Made by a program: the position numbers and the translations under genes
Part shown: piece after piece, positions 24,170 to 37,852 of the stretch
How the letters are laid out: every line of letters begins with the position of its first letter
How positions within the stretch are numbered: the stretch's first letter is position 1
Source: Promerops cafer
Taxonomy: Eukaryota > Chordata > Aves > Passeriformes > Nectariniidae
Direction of reading: 5' to 3'
NCBI GenBank assembly: GCA_013398275.1
Contig: VZSE01002468.1
Span: forward strand, 885,029 to 949,028
Length of the DNA: 64,000 nucleotides
Notes under the pieces: generated by a model
Databases searched by the model: none
Told to the model about the DNA's origin: nothing
The model's input: only the letters and a program-made list of their open reading frames with translations

Positions 24170-25070
24170 CAGAGCCGAGCTGCTTTGTGCTAACGCGCCA
24201 GTGGCTGAGTGAATGACTTTATCTGCCAGAGTGCAAATTCCTTGCCGGTAATTAACAGGGGGCTGCTGCTGGGGGCTGCCGAGGAGGCAGCTCTGCTCCC
24301 AGCACAGGAGGAAGGGACTGGCTGAGTCTCCTGTTGCATTTTCCAGCTGCTGTTATTGGTACAGCTGCTTACCCATCAGGAGGCTTCGGGACACCTTTGA
24401 TCTTTTTTGTGTGGTGTTACATGAGCTGAGGAGTGTTTCTCTTTGTACAGAAGAGAGTTTGTCACAAATCTCGGCCAGATGTCTCTTCCCAGACTGATGA
24501 GACTCCCATTAACCAGGCTGTATTTCCGCCCCATATCCTGTGAGCTAGATGAGATTGATTGTCAGAAATGTCTTGTTTACCTGGGTTGCATCTATCTTTG
24601 CGGGGAGATTGGCTTCTGCTCTACTGTGATAGGTATGCTAATCTGTGAATAACCAGCATTTCCTTGGAGAGGTTTATCTCTCTCAGCATTGTCTCTGAGT
24701 TTAGCAAGCAAAAAGAGCAGCCTGCTGTTGTGCTGTGAAGTGTACTTCCTTCTACAGCTGCATCTGGGTAGTAGACAAGGGGTTATACACATCTGGACTT
24801 TACCAGGCATTGCAGGTTTTGCCACAACTGTGTACAATTAGGTGTGAGCTGGTTAGAGCAGGCATGTATTTGCTTTCAACTGTGGGGTTCTGATTGCAAC
24901 TCCTCGGCAGTAAATAAACAACGGGCAGATAAACAAGTCTGGAGGCTTCAAGGCTCCATTAAAGCACGGATAACTGTAGCACAAGCAGCGACTCTGTGGC
25001 ATTTTCTTGCTACTTTTTCTAAAGTGTGCTTCAGTACTGATGTGGGCTGAAGACACCAGGCAGCAGTAAT
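24170..25070. promoter_or_regulatory. Candidate intronic regulatory block with twin forkhead-type sites
   Basis: This block reads like conserved non-coding DNA: balanced composition, no repeats, many transcription-factor-like words. Two identical ATAAACA forkhead motifs lie 15 bases apart (24914-24920 and 24929-24935). A GGTAATTAAC homeodomain-like word lies near 24247. It is 4.3-5.2 kb into the first coding intron of FSTL1, a common position for enhancers. Conservation was not tested. Confidence 0.25.
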
Positions 25071-28000
25071 GAGTGGCTGTCTCTTCTTTGCTGTGCGAAC
25101 TTGCTACCCAGAAGTGAAGTTCATATAAGCTGCTGTGAAATTTTACTACTGTGCTGTGCTAGTTTTGTCACTTATTACAGTGTACCTCTTGGTTTTGGCG
25201 TCGGCCCTGGGGTTGCTTGGGGCAGTGGTTTAGATAGAGGCTGCCTGTAAGAGTTGAAGAAAAGCAAATTCATGCTCCAGTCTGCAAATGTGGAATTTCT
25301 TGCAGACGTCTGCACCTTGTTTGGAGTGCATCAGGAGGCCTATACGCAAATTGGAGGCTCCTCTTGGACAAATACCTTGGAACGAGCAAAGGATTTAGGG
25401 TGAATGACTGGGGAGGAGTTTAGTATCTTGTTAACTTCAGCTGGAAATGAATCCCATATTTCCACTGTTTGACAGCTAAACTGTGTTTTCCTTGGCTGTA
25501 CCCTCTCAACTGCTATCCCAGAGATGGACCTCTAACCACTTTCTCAAAATATCTTAATGCTGTGTAATGGACCCCATAGAACCCAGCTTTTCTTAGTCCT
25601 TCCCTTTTGCACTGTGAAGAGCAGCAAACCAGCTTGAAGGGACAATGGAGAGGAACAGATAAAAACACCAAGACACAGCTGCTGTGTTTCATTTGCAGGA
25701 GGAGGAGATTTGCACACCTTATGCTCCAAGCATAGAAGGGCTGTTTGGACAGCTATTTGTTTTCCACTGCTGGTTGTCCCTATCCAGTACATGTTCCTTC
25801 TGATCCCATCCCTGCTTCTTGCTTAGAGTCCTGAGACAGGATCAAGAGGCCTTGGGAATATGAATGCTGGTGGAGCTTCCAGTGCTTAATCATCTTTTTC
25901 CCAACAATGAAATTTTTCAAGAAACAGTGTTTTGAAGATTGTTTTATAACCAGAAACAAATTCTTTAGTTTTGTATCTGTGAGGAGACCTAGAGAGGTTG
26001 TGGAAAGACTTGCTGTGGAGGTACCCATGGCAGTAGTATGACTCAAACCTGAAAGGATCTTAAGTCTTCCAAGTCATGGGAGGGAAGCAGAGGATGTTAA
26101 AGTCTTTGATAAGAGGGAAGCAAGAGTGGGGTGACAGGAGTAGGCTGGCAAAGGTACCTGCCTCTGACGGAGAGATGTACCGGTGAACCTTGTCCTAATG
26201 AAGGAGCCCAGGGCCTGGGTGTACTTCCTGCCATCAAAAATGCTATCCTTGTCTGCCTTTTCCTTGTCACCCTGCTGCCATGGTGAGATATTTTGGGGCT
26301 TGAGTGTCAGAGAGGCAGAACAAGGAATTTCCGTCCATCCACCAGGATAAGTTGGCCTCCAGTGCTGTGTTGTCCAGGGATGGTTTTGTCATTTATTGAC
26401 AGCAGAGTGTTGTTGTTTTCTCAACAATGAATCGATCTGGCGGACTGTTCCTGGGAAGGTGCCCCTCCATGCTAGAGCAGCCTCTGCCATTTAAGCACTG
26501 GTAATTTTAGCCTGAAGCCAAGAGCTTTCCTTCTGCATGATGTAACTCCTTGCATATGTACTTCTTGCTGCTCTGGGACTTTCTTTCCCCTCCCGGTTTT
26601 GGCCGCTTTTTCATGTTTATGTTCAAGGAAGCTTAAGTATGAGGGATTGGAATTATTGTCTCGTTTCCTATATGTAGGAGGAAGCGATTTCATTGGGGAA
26701 TTTTTGCAATGTCTGGATCATTTAGTTGTCTGGGTGAGTAAAATTCCTCAGGGATAACTGTAAAGGTTGTGACCGAGCTCTGGTCTGCAGTTCGTGCATT
26801 CAAACCCAGGGCTCTGGGAGATTAAGGTGGCAAGGGACCAAGCATTCATGTTGAGGCATCGCCTTCAGCTTGGCAGAAAAGCTGCGGTGTTCCTGTCTGA
26901 GGACAGCGTGTTTGCTCCACATGATGCAAGCTCTGGGGTATTCCAGTCCTAAGACAATGAATGCCACATGAGTAGTGTCAGCCTAATCTTCAGGCAATGC
27001 TCTCCCTCTCCAGTTGCCCTGTGGATGGATGGTGGGGAAGTCAGGTTGCAGCAGAGGCTCAGTTTCTCATAAAGCTCTTTTTCTATCATCCCCAGGACTG
27101 GGGCTTGGACCTGTTTGTAGAGGGTGATGTGTAAGGGTAAGAAGGAGCAGGTTAAGAAGGGACTACTTTTTTATTCTTTACTTGTTCAGAAAAACAGGCT
27201 GTTTTTTCTACAAGGTATCACTGCACTGCATGCCCTGGGATTAGTAGCTGTTTGTACAAACCATAGTCATTAGTGTCTTGTCAAATCCAGTTTTATGCAT
27301 CCCTGATAAGTGATGCCTCTTCCTGTTCTCTGAAAAATTATACCATGCTCTGGAGTATCTCAGAGTTAGTAAGTTTATCTTCACACTTCTCTTGTGTGAG
27401 CAAGTAGACAATTAATCTTTTTATTCTGTCCCAATGGTCCTAATTACACCCCTATGTTCAGTGATTATCAGTGCCTCCCCCATGCCATTATCTCCACCTT
27501 GTACACGTGGCCAGTTTATGAGACCCCTCAGCTCAGTACTTAGCATGCCTCTTTTAATCTCCTTGTAGCTACTTTCCTCCTGTCAAATGCAGGAAAGGAA
27601 ACAGAGATGTATGTGATCTTATTCTCTGTTTGGTGTTACCTTTGAACCTTCTAAAACAACTTTTAAACCAAGAAGCCAGTTTCAGCCATGTTTAGTGAAG
27701 CATATTAATTTCCTACAGGATACAATGTTGCTCTAAGTTTTGTAAAAGTAGGTGCAGTGGTACAGTACTTACTGCCTTACCAGAGGGAAAAGCTTGAGTG
27801 TGAGATCATCTTCTACTGCAGGCCAGAGAAGCAATTTATGTGCATTCCCCAGTGATTGTAGTTCATACCTTCATAGCCACTAAATGCCATCAGCCTCAAG
27901 ACAGGAATCTGCAGGAAGCAGTTTGTAGAACGATTTATTGTTGCTCAACTTTGAACTTGGTGCTTTGTCTTCTCCTCTTCGGCGCTCAGAGCTGTGTGCA

Positions 28001-31000
28001 GTCCCCCAGGAGGGTGTCGTGGAGGAAACTGAGCCTAAGCATAGCTTATCAGAGGGCACAACACGTGGTTTGTTACACCTCGTGTGCACCCACACCCATG
28101 CACACAGAGCCACTGTGCTCTGTCTGGTTACTTGCCAGTAACTCCTGCAACCCAGACCTGGGATGGGAGAATGGAGGCTGTAGCAAAATTTGCAGTCAGT
28201 GTGGATTATTTGTGGATTTCCTGTCTTGCTGGCTGAGTGTTAAATCTCACTGTGGTATGTGAAAAGCTTGAACTCACACAGTGCCAGCACCATGCCTGGG
28301 CCACTCCTGGCTTTGTGCACGTGAGAACCGAAAGAGATGGGAGAACAGCTGGATGTTATCACCTCCTCGCAAATTGCTGCCAAGCTCTTCCGCAGTGCAG
28401 CAGCACACATCCAGATGCTAGGGTGCGTTAGGCCAACCTGGCTGCAGATGCAAGGTCAACAGTAAACCAGCATTAAACAGAGACAACTATTTGAGGTTTG
28501 GGTGTTTTGGTTTTGTTTCAGGTTAATATTTATTTGCTGTGGGGTTTTGGCAGGGTGGAGGGACTACAGCAGTCTCTGGGCGTCTGTGGTTCAAACACTT
28601 TCAGAGCCTGTGGGCATCAAGAAAATGCAAACAGACTCTTTGCAGACCAATTTGTCCTCACTCTTAGCATGATGCTATGATTTGTATGTAGGCTTTGGGC
28701 AAGGCAACTTATTCCTCTAAGCTGTGGTGCTCACATCTGTAAAACAAGGATAATGATGGAGCTGTGCCTCATAGCAGAGTTTTTAAAGCTGAATGCATTC
28801 CTGCTAAAAAAAGTTTAAAAGCTATCATGTAAAAGATGCAGCAGGCATTGCTGAGGATCATTTTCCTTGCCAGCAACAATAACAATAGTAAGAAAAATGG
28901 AGACAAAATGTAGACCAGAGTTACTGGGTGATACAGCAATTTCTTGCCAGCCACTAAAGATGTGCGAAAAGGGCTTAATATGTGCCACCTTCAAGGTGTG
29001 AGACAATGGCTCACAGATGGAAAAGATGTGGTTGAATGTTTTGATGAAGCCAGAGAGAGAAAGAAGCAGGTCATAAAGTGGGAGAGATGGGGTGTCTCAA
29101 AGGGGATTGCACTTCCGGGGTGCATTTGCTCTCGCAGGAAAGCAGTAAGCACCTCTCCATCCCCTAGTATCTCAGAGGAAAAAACTAGAGCTGTGCTGTA
29201 AGGAGAGCACTTGACATTATGGCAGTGTAGATTTCCCAGTGTTCTGGTTAAGTAGAGAACCTTACACGGGGCATAGTCCCTTGCTTTCCCTGACAGGTCT
29301 GCCAGAGGTTGACAAGGGAAAGAAGATGGGTTAGCGATTTCCATTGGTTGTCATGGAAACTAATGGAAATTACTCTTCTTTTTTTTTTGTCTGTCTGTCG
29401 TATATTAAGATTTTGTTAAAACAACTAGGAAGCATTCTTTCTTTTTCTCTCTTTTGTTTTTAACACTTCAATTGCTGACTTCTGCTCTTCAAAAGTATTT
29501 TGTTTGCAGAATTTTCCTAGGGAAGTTTGTATACAGTTTTTGAATGCTATAAAGTTTGTATTGGGGGTGAGCATCCGAAGTAGGGCAGCTGCTGGTCAGT
29601 TCTGCATGCTGAGCTACCTTCGACCCTGACAGCTTCTGAAAGGTACCCATGTGTCCATTTTCTCACCAAAAGGCTCAAAAGTAAGATGGCAAGTAGCCTG
29701 AGTGTTCTGTTTCCCATGTAAGTGGTAAGCAGATGATTAGCTACTCTGAAAAAGCACAAGCTGGATGAAAGGGGGATGATAATGCCAATTTATCAGCCAG
29801 TGAGTTGTCAGGCTTGCTGACATAGTGATGGTAAAGAGCTTAGAGAATTTCAGATTAGAGGTGTGGGTGTAACACAATGTATTATCATTACTATTTCATT
29901 TAAACATCAGCATGTCTTGTTTCTAAAAATATGGCTGTCTACCAACTCCACTGACACTAAAAGGGGCAATTTTCTCCATAGATTAGTAGTGGTGAGGCCA
30001 GAAGGAGCTATTGTGCTTTAGTTCTGCCCTCTTGCAAAGGGCAGAACAGCCCATATAGCTAGGTTTTTGTATTCATTCCATTTGCTCTGGACTCTACAAT
30101 GTGTCTTAAAAACATCTAGTCTTGATTAAGTAATTACTACAAATGGAAAATATCATCACTGTGTTTGGTATGTTGCTGCAGTGGTTAATTACTTACATGC
30201 TGTTACACCTCATTTCTGGCTTGCATTTGTCTAGTCTTGATCTGCAGATGCTGAATCTTCTGTTTAATCCACTAAACAGATGAAGCCCTTAGTCCAGTGT
30301 GTCTATTCCCTGCTGCTGTAACAGTGGTCTGCACAAGGACAGCTCCCAATCTTGTCTTTGGCAAACTGAAGAGTCTGAGCTCCTTGAGCCATCCCCTGGC
30401 AAGGTGATTTTCCTTATCTCTTGCTCAGTACTGGGTCCCATGCAGTACATCCCCTTTGCCAGTGTGTTAGTGCTCCCTCACTCTGTGATGACAGGGCATC
30501 TCCATGTGCTCGTTACTGGGAATCCATAAATACTGGGCAATGTAAATTGTGAAAAGAAGAAAGGCAAAACCACTACAAACCCTAACTTACTAGTAGGGAT
30601 TTTATACACATTAACACACACACCATCAGGAAGCACAGCTGGTGAAGTTTTCACAATGGGGGTTCTCCCCTAGTACACAAATGTGCTGTTGTTCTTACCA
30701 GCTACAGCTTTGGTTTTGAGTTTCCTAGAATACATACTTAAGTTAAAGGTCAATATTTGGAGGCTCTCTGACCTTCTTGACTTCACAGGTGAGATTTGAC
30801 TAGTCTGGGGGCCAGGAGGTGTGTTCAGCACAGCTGGTGTCCTGTAGGAGGCAAGCGGCCGGCTGAACTGCAGCACTTCACCCAGCTGGAGCCTGCCCTC
30901 AGGCAGCCTCAGCTGAAGCTTGCTGGGGCTCCTGTGCTCCCCAGCCAGTGTCCTGAGCACGGTGTCCCTTTGTCTTTAAGTAGGGATGTTGGGCTTTTTT

Positions 31001-33982
31001 CTCCCCTGAAAGAAAGTAGAAAGCTGGCTGTGTTTCTTGGCCTCAGGTCCCTTCCAGTTCACACCTTGGAAAGGCTAAATGGGCGAGGCTGAAGGTTTGT
31101 GCTTTCATAGCATTAAGGCATCTTCCTGCACAGCAGCCTGTACTGGGTGGCAGAGGCATTCAGATAAAGAAAGCTTATGCATTTTTCTGTGGGCAAGCTA
31201 GTTGGAAGTCTTTTTTTGTCAGCGATGAGAGGTGAAAGGAGGTAGTTCCCTTTCCTGAGGTGATGCTTTCACCCTGTGCTCTGCTGCAAGCTTGAAACTC
31301 ATTTTTAATAAGTCTGGCAAGAGGCAACAAAGCTCTGTTTCTCAGGGCTGTGATTTTTAGACTTGAAGCCAAACTTCCTTCAGACATGCATCTAAAGGAG
31401 TGGTTACAGAACGTGTGAGTTGCTCTGCCTGTGAGCTGCCCTGAAGAAAGGTGAGCATCTCCTGTGCTGCTTTGTCTTTGTGCTCTCTCTTCTTTTTCCA
31501 CTGCCCTTAGGCAGCTGAAAACTGAACTCTGCCCCCAGAATAACTCTGGATGTTTGGGATGAGGGTGAACAGTTTTCAATTTTTTATCTTTACAAGCATG
31601 AGAGAAGACATTGGAAAACGGAGCATAGGGAGTGCAAAAGAGGTGCCCTCCCTCTCTGCCCCATCACATTCCCTACAGCCCCTGTGATAGAAGCCCTTTG
31701 CTGGCTGATCTGTATTTTGGATGCAGGAGAGCATTAATGCTTTTTCAGAGAAGCTGTGGTCTGTCCCCATGGTTCCTCTCACATAAAACCTCTCCTTCGG
31801 AGCCTCTAGTGGCATACAGGCGAGGGGAGATTTCCACCTCCCCACAGGACATTTGGCCATGGTCCACTGCTGGAATGGGGAACTTGTCAAGTGTTCATTT
31901 ATTGCAGAGGCAAATTCCAGAGGACACTAGGTGATGTACCCAAGGACACAAAGGTACCATGACTGAAGGGTGGATGCAGAAGCATTCATCAACTTAATTC
32001 TGTGTGAGAAGGGCTTTGTGTCCTTGCTCATACTTGTGCAGTGCATGGCAGGATAGTGTCATGGAACAATTGCACTTGTTGGCCGAAGGTGAGGATGGGC
32101 TTACCTGGCAGGACTTGCAAGGCTTCCCACAGACTTCCCGTGTGGTATTGGATTATTGCTCAAGACAGATAATGTATCTAACATTCATGGAGAACAGGGG
32201 AGTTAGTCTCCTAAATGATAATAGTGGTCTGAGCCTAAGTACTTCAAAGTGAGTGTTTTGGTAGAATTTTCCTGGTCCTGTGTCAGCGTGTAAGATTCTT
32301 AAAGGAGAGCTTTCTACCCCATGACCACATTAAGGTGATAATGCAGTGCAGTTCATGCCTGCTTACAGGAAGCACCTATCTGATATAGCAGTGGAGAGTG
32401 TGCATACAGCTATCTCAGCTTCCATAGGCCTGTTTGTTTAGCCAGCAGGTGTTCACACAGTAAGTACCAGGAGTCCCAAATTAGTTCCTTTCAGCCTCTG
32501 TCCCATCCAGCACCATTATGTGTTCCTAGGAGGTTGTTGAAAGCATTAGGATGTCTCAGGGAGGAGTGCCCATATTTTCATCATCATTTTTTATAGGATT
32601 TAGCTGTTAAAAGCCAGGCACACTGCATACTGCTGGCTGCTGTCCCAGTGTTAGTGTAGTCTGATCTCTCTGCAGATGAATGGTTTCCGACAGGGAAGTG
32701 GGGAGGGGAGAAATGAAAATGTCTTGGTTCAGATGAAGATACAAAACTCAGGTAAGATGAAGAAACATGGTGAAGTCCATGCATGGAGTATGCAGAGGTA
32801 TAAAGCATGTGTTTCACAAACTATTGCTGGGTGTGTTTGATGACATATGAGAAGGTGAAGGAACAAGATTTAATGGAACATTGATGTAACTGGAAGAACA
32901 GCATCCCTTATAGCAGGGCTGTGCTGGCATGCTGGCATTTTGGAGGATATGAGGCTCATGAAAGTCAGTTGTGTTTTGCTGTAACAAAGGACTTGGAGGA
33001 TTAGGCTTGGACAGCTGAGGTGCGGTGTGGCCATGGCCACTTGCGACAGCCTTTGGCTGAAATTGCCATCGTGCAGCAGAGATGACTGGACAGGTCGTGG
33101 AGCATGTCCTGCAGTGCTTATGGCACAGTGTGCACTGGTAACTGAATGTGGGGCAGCTTTTCCATGGGAGATGAAGCAGTGAGCTGCAACATCTCGGCAG
33201 GAACTGCTCCACAACCACTTGGGATACCTGTGCTGTAGAGCACATATTCATTGCTAAAGGAGAGAAGGAAGCGGATGCAAACAGTGTCCCCTTTAGAGAC
33301 TTGATTTTCATCCACACCCTGAACTTAATGTTGCTGACTGAAACATTAAAGGCTTCTTGTGTAAAGGCTCACTGCTGGGACTAGACTGTATTTGTATATG
33401 TGTTTCACAGTGTCAGGGTTGCCAAGGGCAAGAGTAAGTAATACATGCATGGATAAGGGGGTTGTGGTTCACCCAGTAGGTGAGAATTGGTGTCAAGGTC
33501 TCATGAGTGACAGGCTCTTAAAGATCAGCACAAATATGGAAGACATTCATGTTCACAGTAAGAAACTTAGCCTCTCTTTGGTGAGGACAGTGTCCTTCTG
33601 AGTTACTGCATTGAAGTGGCTCAGGAATTAGAAGTGCTGGAGCACTTAAAACACAAGGAGGAGCGTAGAGCTAGCAGCTGGATTTGCCTAGGCTGTGATT
33701 AAGTTGTTGGATGTTGTGATTGCAGTATATCTTTCATTACATGCTAAGGTTATTTACCGTATCTTGCTTTTGCCATAGGCTAAAGGAGCACACACACACC
33801 AGCCCTTCAGCTTGGTGAGACAACTTTCTAGGGCTGGAATCTTACCTGTGTCTGACCTGAAGTGCCTACATCCTCAGCGGGTCTGGGTGTTTGGCAGGGA
33901 AGGACTGGGGCAAGCTTTGCAAGTTTTATTGTAGTAGCGCTGTTAGACCTTCAGTAAGGAGCTTTTGGGGCTTCTTTGGGTA
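25071..33982. other. FSTL1 intron 1: no gene seen
   Basis: About 8.9 kb of unique-looking intronic DNA. Only minor simple sequence is visible: ten T followed by three GTCT units at 29379-29400, and five CA units at 33789-33798. No CR1 copy or nested gene was recognised. Confidence 0.4.
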
Positions 33983-34531
33983 GTGTGGCCAGCAGGAGCA
34001 GGGAGGTCATTCTTCCCCTGTACTTAGCACTGGTGAGGCCACACCTTGAGTGCTGTGTCCAGTTCTGGGCCCCTCAGTTTGGGAAGGACATTGAGACGAT
34101 TGAGCGCGTCCAGAGGAGGCAACGAGGCTGGTGAGGGGCTTGGAGCACGAGCCCTATGAGGAATGCCTGAGGGAGCTGGGGTTGTTTAGCCTGGAGAAAA
34201 GGAGACTCAGAGGTGACCTCATCACTCTCTACAACTTCCTGAAAGGTGGCTGTGGTTGGTCTCTTTCTCCAGGCAGCAACTGACAGAACAAGAGGACACA
34301 GTCTTAAGCTGCACCAAGGGAAATATAGGCTGCATATTCGGAAAAAGTTTTTTACAGAAAGGATAATAAAGTATTGGAATGGTCTACCTGGGAAGGTGGT
34401 GGATTCACCATCTCTGGATGTGTTTAAGAAAAGACTGGATGTGGCACTTGGTGCCATGGTTTAGTTGAGGTGTTAGGGCTGGGTTGGACTTGATGATCTT
34501 GGAGGTCTCTTCCAACCTAATGATTCTCTGG
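33983..34531 (+). repeat. CR1 LINE, 5'-truncated, best-preserved copy in the window
   Basis: This copy carries the last part of CR1 ORF2 and the 3' UTR. Landmarks in order are GTGGCCAGCAGGAGCAGGGA, CTGGTGAGGCCACACC, GAGTGCTGTGTCCAGTTCTG, TTTAGCCTGGAGAAAAGGAG and finally GGACTTGATGATCTTGGAGG with CTTCCAACCTAATGATTC. A frame at 34246-34464 encodes the conserved ORF2 C-terminus, including KKFFTERIIKYWNGLPGKVV and SPSLDVFKKRLDVAL, and ends at the natural TAG. The upstream part is frameshifted, so the copy is dead. It lies in sense orientation in the FSTL1 intron. Confidence 0.92.
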
Positions 34532-37500
34532 GGTTTTTTGAGTGGTATTTTTGGCTTTGTTTGTTTGCTTGCTTGTTTTTAGGTTATTTCAAACTGAGCT
34601 AACCCAAGTTACTGGGGAGCTGAAAAGTAAGATTGGCTTTCTTTGCAAAACAAACCAATAACTCAAAATGTTCCGTGTTGAGTTCCTGAATTTTTCATTG
34701 CACAGTATTAGACTTCCAGTAATTGCAAAACTTCCAGATGGCCTGCAGCACCTTACATTGGTTAATTGTGGCTCAATACATTGCTACAGTACCACATGCT
34801 ATTTCTAAAATCATTTTGGGTGAGACCGATCATGTTATCTTATTAGATTTCCTACAGCCTGCACATTAGTGCAGGTAGTGTCTAGCATAGCTTTGTTTAA
34901 CAAAGCAAGTGGGACATCCAGAACATGAGATTTACATCTACAATACACAATGATATGTACTTTTAAGTTTTTTTTTCTCAGTATTCAAAGGCTACCAGTG
35001 ATTTCCTGGCATGCTTAAGTCAAAGCTGGCTCTAGAGACGTATTTTAATAAATGCTTTGGGTGTGTGAATTTCCTGGGTTTTCTTAAATCTTTGTCAAAA
35101 AAGAAAACCTATTGTCCCTTCTAAATTTCCTATCTTAATTTCTTTCAACACACTACATTTTATGTCTGAAATCTGCTCTGCATTGGAGCAGAGGGTCTGG
35201 TTGCATTGAGAATTGTAAAAATAGACTGCTTATACATTCAAGTGATGTCATTCCTGGAGGGGAGCCCTGGAAGGGGAGGGTGGTGTCAGTAGTGCAGGTA
35301 TTAGGGTCAGGAGAGCTTCCTTATACCCACTTAGGCGGTGGAGGATGCTCCTACTTTTACAGTGCGCTGTGAGCTAGTGGGAGCATGAGCAGTGCTGATA
35401 ACTCTGGCAGACCTGGCTTTATCTTTTGCACCTACAGCTCCCTGCCCCCACGGGGAGCAGTAGATAGCCAAACCAGCCTTTCCAACAGCAAAGAATGCTG
35501 CATCAATTTCTGTAGAATAAACATCTTTCTTTAGTTCTTTAGCCCCTTTATTTGCCTCTTTTCTTTCAAGTCTTTTCTAAGCATTTCATGACAAGGAAGA
35601 CATTTTGTTCTGTTCTTATCTGTTCTTTCCCTCCTTCAGTATACAGTCTGGGATCTCACCAATCATCAGCAATGCAGTCTAATACGCTGGGCTGCAAACT
35701 GTAGTGGCTGAGGCACAAGCATGTATTTCTTTCTGCTGACTTTATTAGAGGAGCAGTAAATCCTGGCTGGCCAACAAGGTGGACAGCCAAAGCTGGCAGA
35801 CAGCTGTGCAAGCTAATGTCTTAAACTGCTGCAGTTGGATTTGCCAGAGGCTGCCTTCTGAAACCTTTAGTCTGCCTCTGGTTTGTGTCTACCAGAGTTT
35901 ATTTTTTCCTCTCAGAAAGTAATGGCAAAAATTGGCTTGTCTTCACTTGGGTTCTGCAGGAGAACCTGCCATCCTACAGAGATATTTCCTCTCACCTCCC
36001 AGGGCAGCCCTGGCTGCAAATGAGCCACTTAATGTTGTGCATGGACTTTGCTAAAGTTGTGGCAGAAGCTGGGGCTGTCCCATACCTAATGAAGACTGCA
36101 AGAATAGTGTGACCTTCTCTTTAGCTACTCACTGCATTCATTAAATGGGAAATTTGCTGTGAAATACCAAAATTGTTTATACTGCATTAAGCAAGGGAAG
36201 TTTGCCAAATATTTTATGCTTGTTTAACTTAAAATATGTCCAAACTAAGTGCGCTCCCCTGCCTTTGGTTTGATTTTGACATAAAGCATGAAAAACACCA
36301 AGTTTCAGCCTGCCACACGTTTCTCTGGTGTCTAGATTGTTCCATAAACAAGGAGGTTTGTGGAGAAACATGAACTCGGCCATTTCTGCATTGTTGCAAA
36401 GGGAGAGCATGGCCACTGCCCTCATTTTGTGGAGCTGAGCTCTTCAGATCAGAGGGGATATTTTCAGGCAGTGTTAGGCTGGTACTGTGGGTGGGGTTTC
36501 CAGTGAGGCTGAAGGCTTTTGTTTCTTTTCTGTATCACTAAGCATTTCCAGCATCTGTGAATGTCAGGCTGTTTGGAGGAATGTTCTCCCCTGGCAGAAG
36601 AACTGAAGCAGATCAGATGATTTCCTCTTTGAGGGAGGAGGTTAAAGGGAGGCATGCAGGGCTGGATACAAAAGGTAAAAAGGGGAATGTCAATCTTTGT
36701 ATGGCTCCCAGGAGGATGGAAAGCCAAGCTCAGATCATCAGCAGTGTCACCTCTGATTCAAGGACTAGCAGTTGGGAGCCCCAGTGGTTGAAAGCATGGG
36801 TAGACTTGTGTTTCCAAGTTGCATCACAGACACTCCCTCTGCTTAGGGAGGCTACCAAAAATTCATAATGTCTGGCTTCTTGCCGTTGTATGGGAAAACA
36901 GAGACACATAAAAAATGTTACCACTAAATGAGCAAGCAAAAAACCCCCATGGAAATAACCTGTTGCTAAGCCAGCTGACCTGGCTTTGGTAACTGGAGAT
37001 CTGTTGTCTTGCAGAGATCTTGGCTTCTGCTGCCGCTATAAACTTGTAGGTTTCTGGGACATTTCCCTAAGTCTGGCACAATCATCTTCATTACTCAGGG
37101 AGGAATTGCTGCTGTGCAGGTACCCTTCACATCTGTGAGGGCCATTGCCTTGTCATGTATCTTTTTCTACCACCTTTGTTTTGCCTTGAATACCCCCCAA
37201 TCCCATGTTCCTAGCTCCAAGGTGTAAATCTGCTGAGCTATAGCTCCAGCTGCTGTGAAAAATTAATTTTTTTGAGGGGAGATACGTGCTGCTTGTGTGG
37301 CTGCTATTTGTGTTATCAGGGCAAATGGCACTTGAAGGTGGTGCCTAGTATTGGCAAGACCTGGCTGCCCAGAAGGACCCTGGACCTTCTAGGAGTGAAT
37401 TACTGTAGGTGAGTGCTGTTCTGGTACTGGGGAGGAAGATACCTGGGACCTGTAGTGCTGAGCTCTGGCTGCATTTGGTTTGTTATTCAGTGTTTTATTC

Positions 37501-37576
37501 TTCTGTGGTACAGAGCATCTATAATTTTATTTTGCTGTCTGCTGCATCATCGATCTCAGCCCGTTAGAGCATTTAA
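34532..37576. other. FSTL1 intron 1 between two CR1 copies
   Basis: Three kilobases of AT-rich intronic sequence, beginning with a T/G-rich stretch (34535-34585, GTTTGTTTGCTTGCTTG) directly after the CR1. Nothing else was recognised. Confidence 0.4.
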
Positions 37577-37852
37577 AATCATAGAATGCCCTGAGCTGGA
37601 AAGGACCCACAAGGATCATTGAGTCCAACTCCTGGCCCTGCACAGGATACCCCAAGAGTCGCACCGTGTGCCCAAGAGCATTGTCCAAACACTTCTTGAA
37701 CTCTGTCAGGCTTGGTGCTGTGACCACTTCCCTGGGGAGCCTGTTCCAGTGCCCAGCCACCCTCTGGGTGAAGAACCTTTTCCAAATATCTAACCTTAAC
37801 CTCCCCTGACACATTTTCATGCCATTCCCTCAGGTGCTACCACTAGTAACCA
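37577..37852 (-). repeat. CR1 LINE, 5'-truncated, antisense
   Basis: On the + strand it begins AATCATAGAATGCCCTGAGC (the reversed CR1 tail) and runs through GGAAAGGACCCACAAGGATC, CATTGAGTCCAACTCCTGGC and GGGAGCCTGTTCCAGTGCCC. The minus strand carries an open frame (37527-37820) encoding the ORF2 C-terminus (WKRFFTQRVAGHWNRLPREV, then APSLTEFKKCLDNALGHTV) that reads on into the 3' UTR. Its 3' UTR differs clearly from that of the copy at 34 kb, so it is a different CR1 subfamily. Confidence 0.92.
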
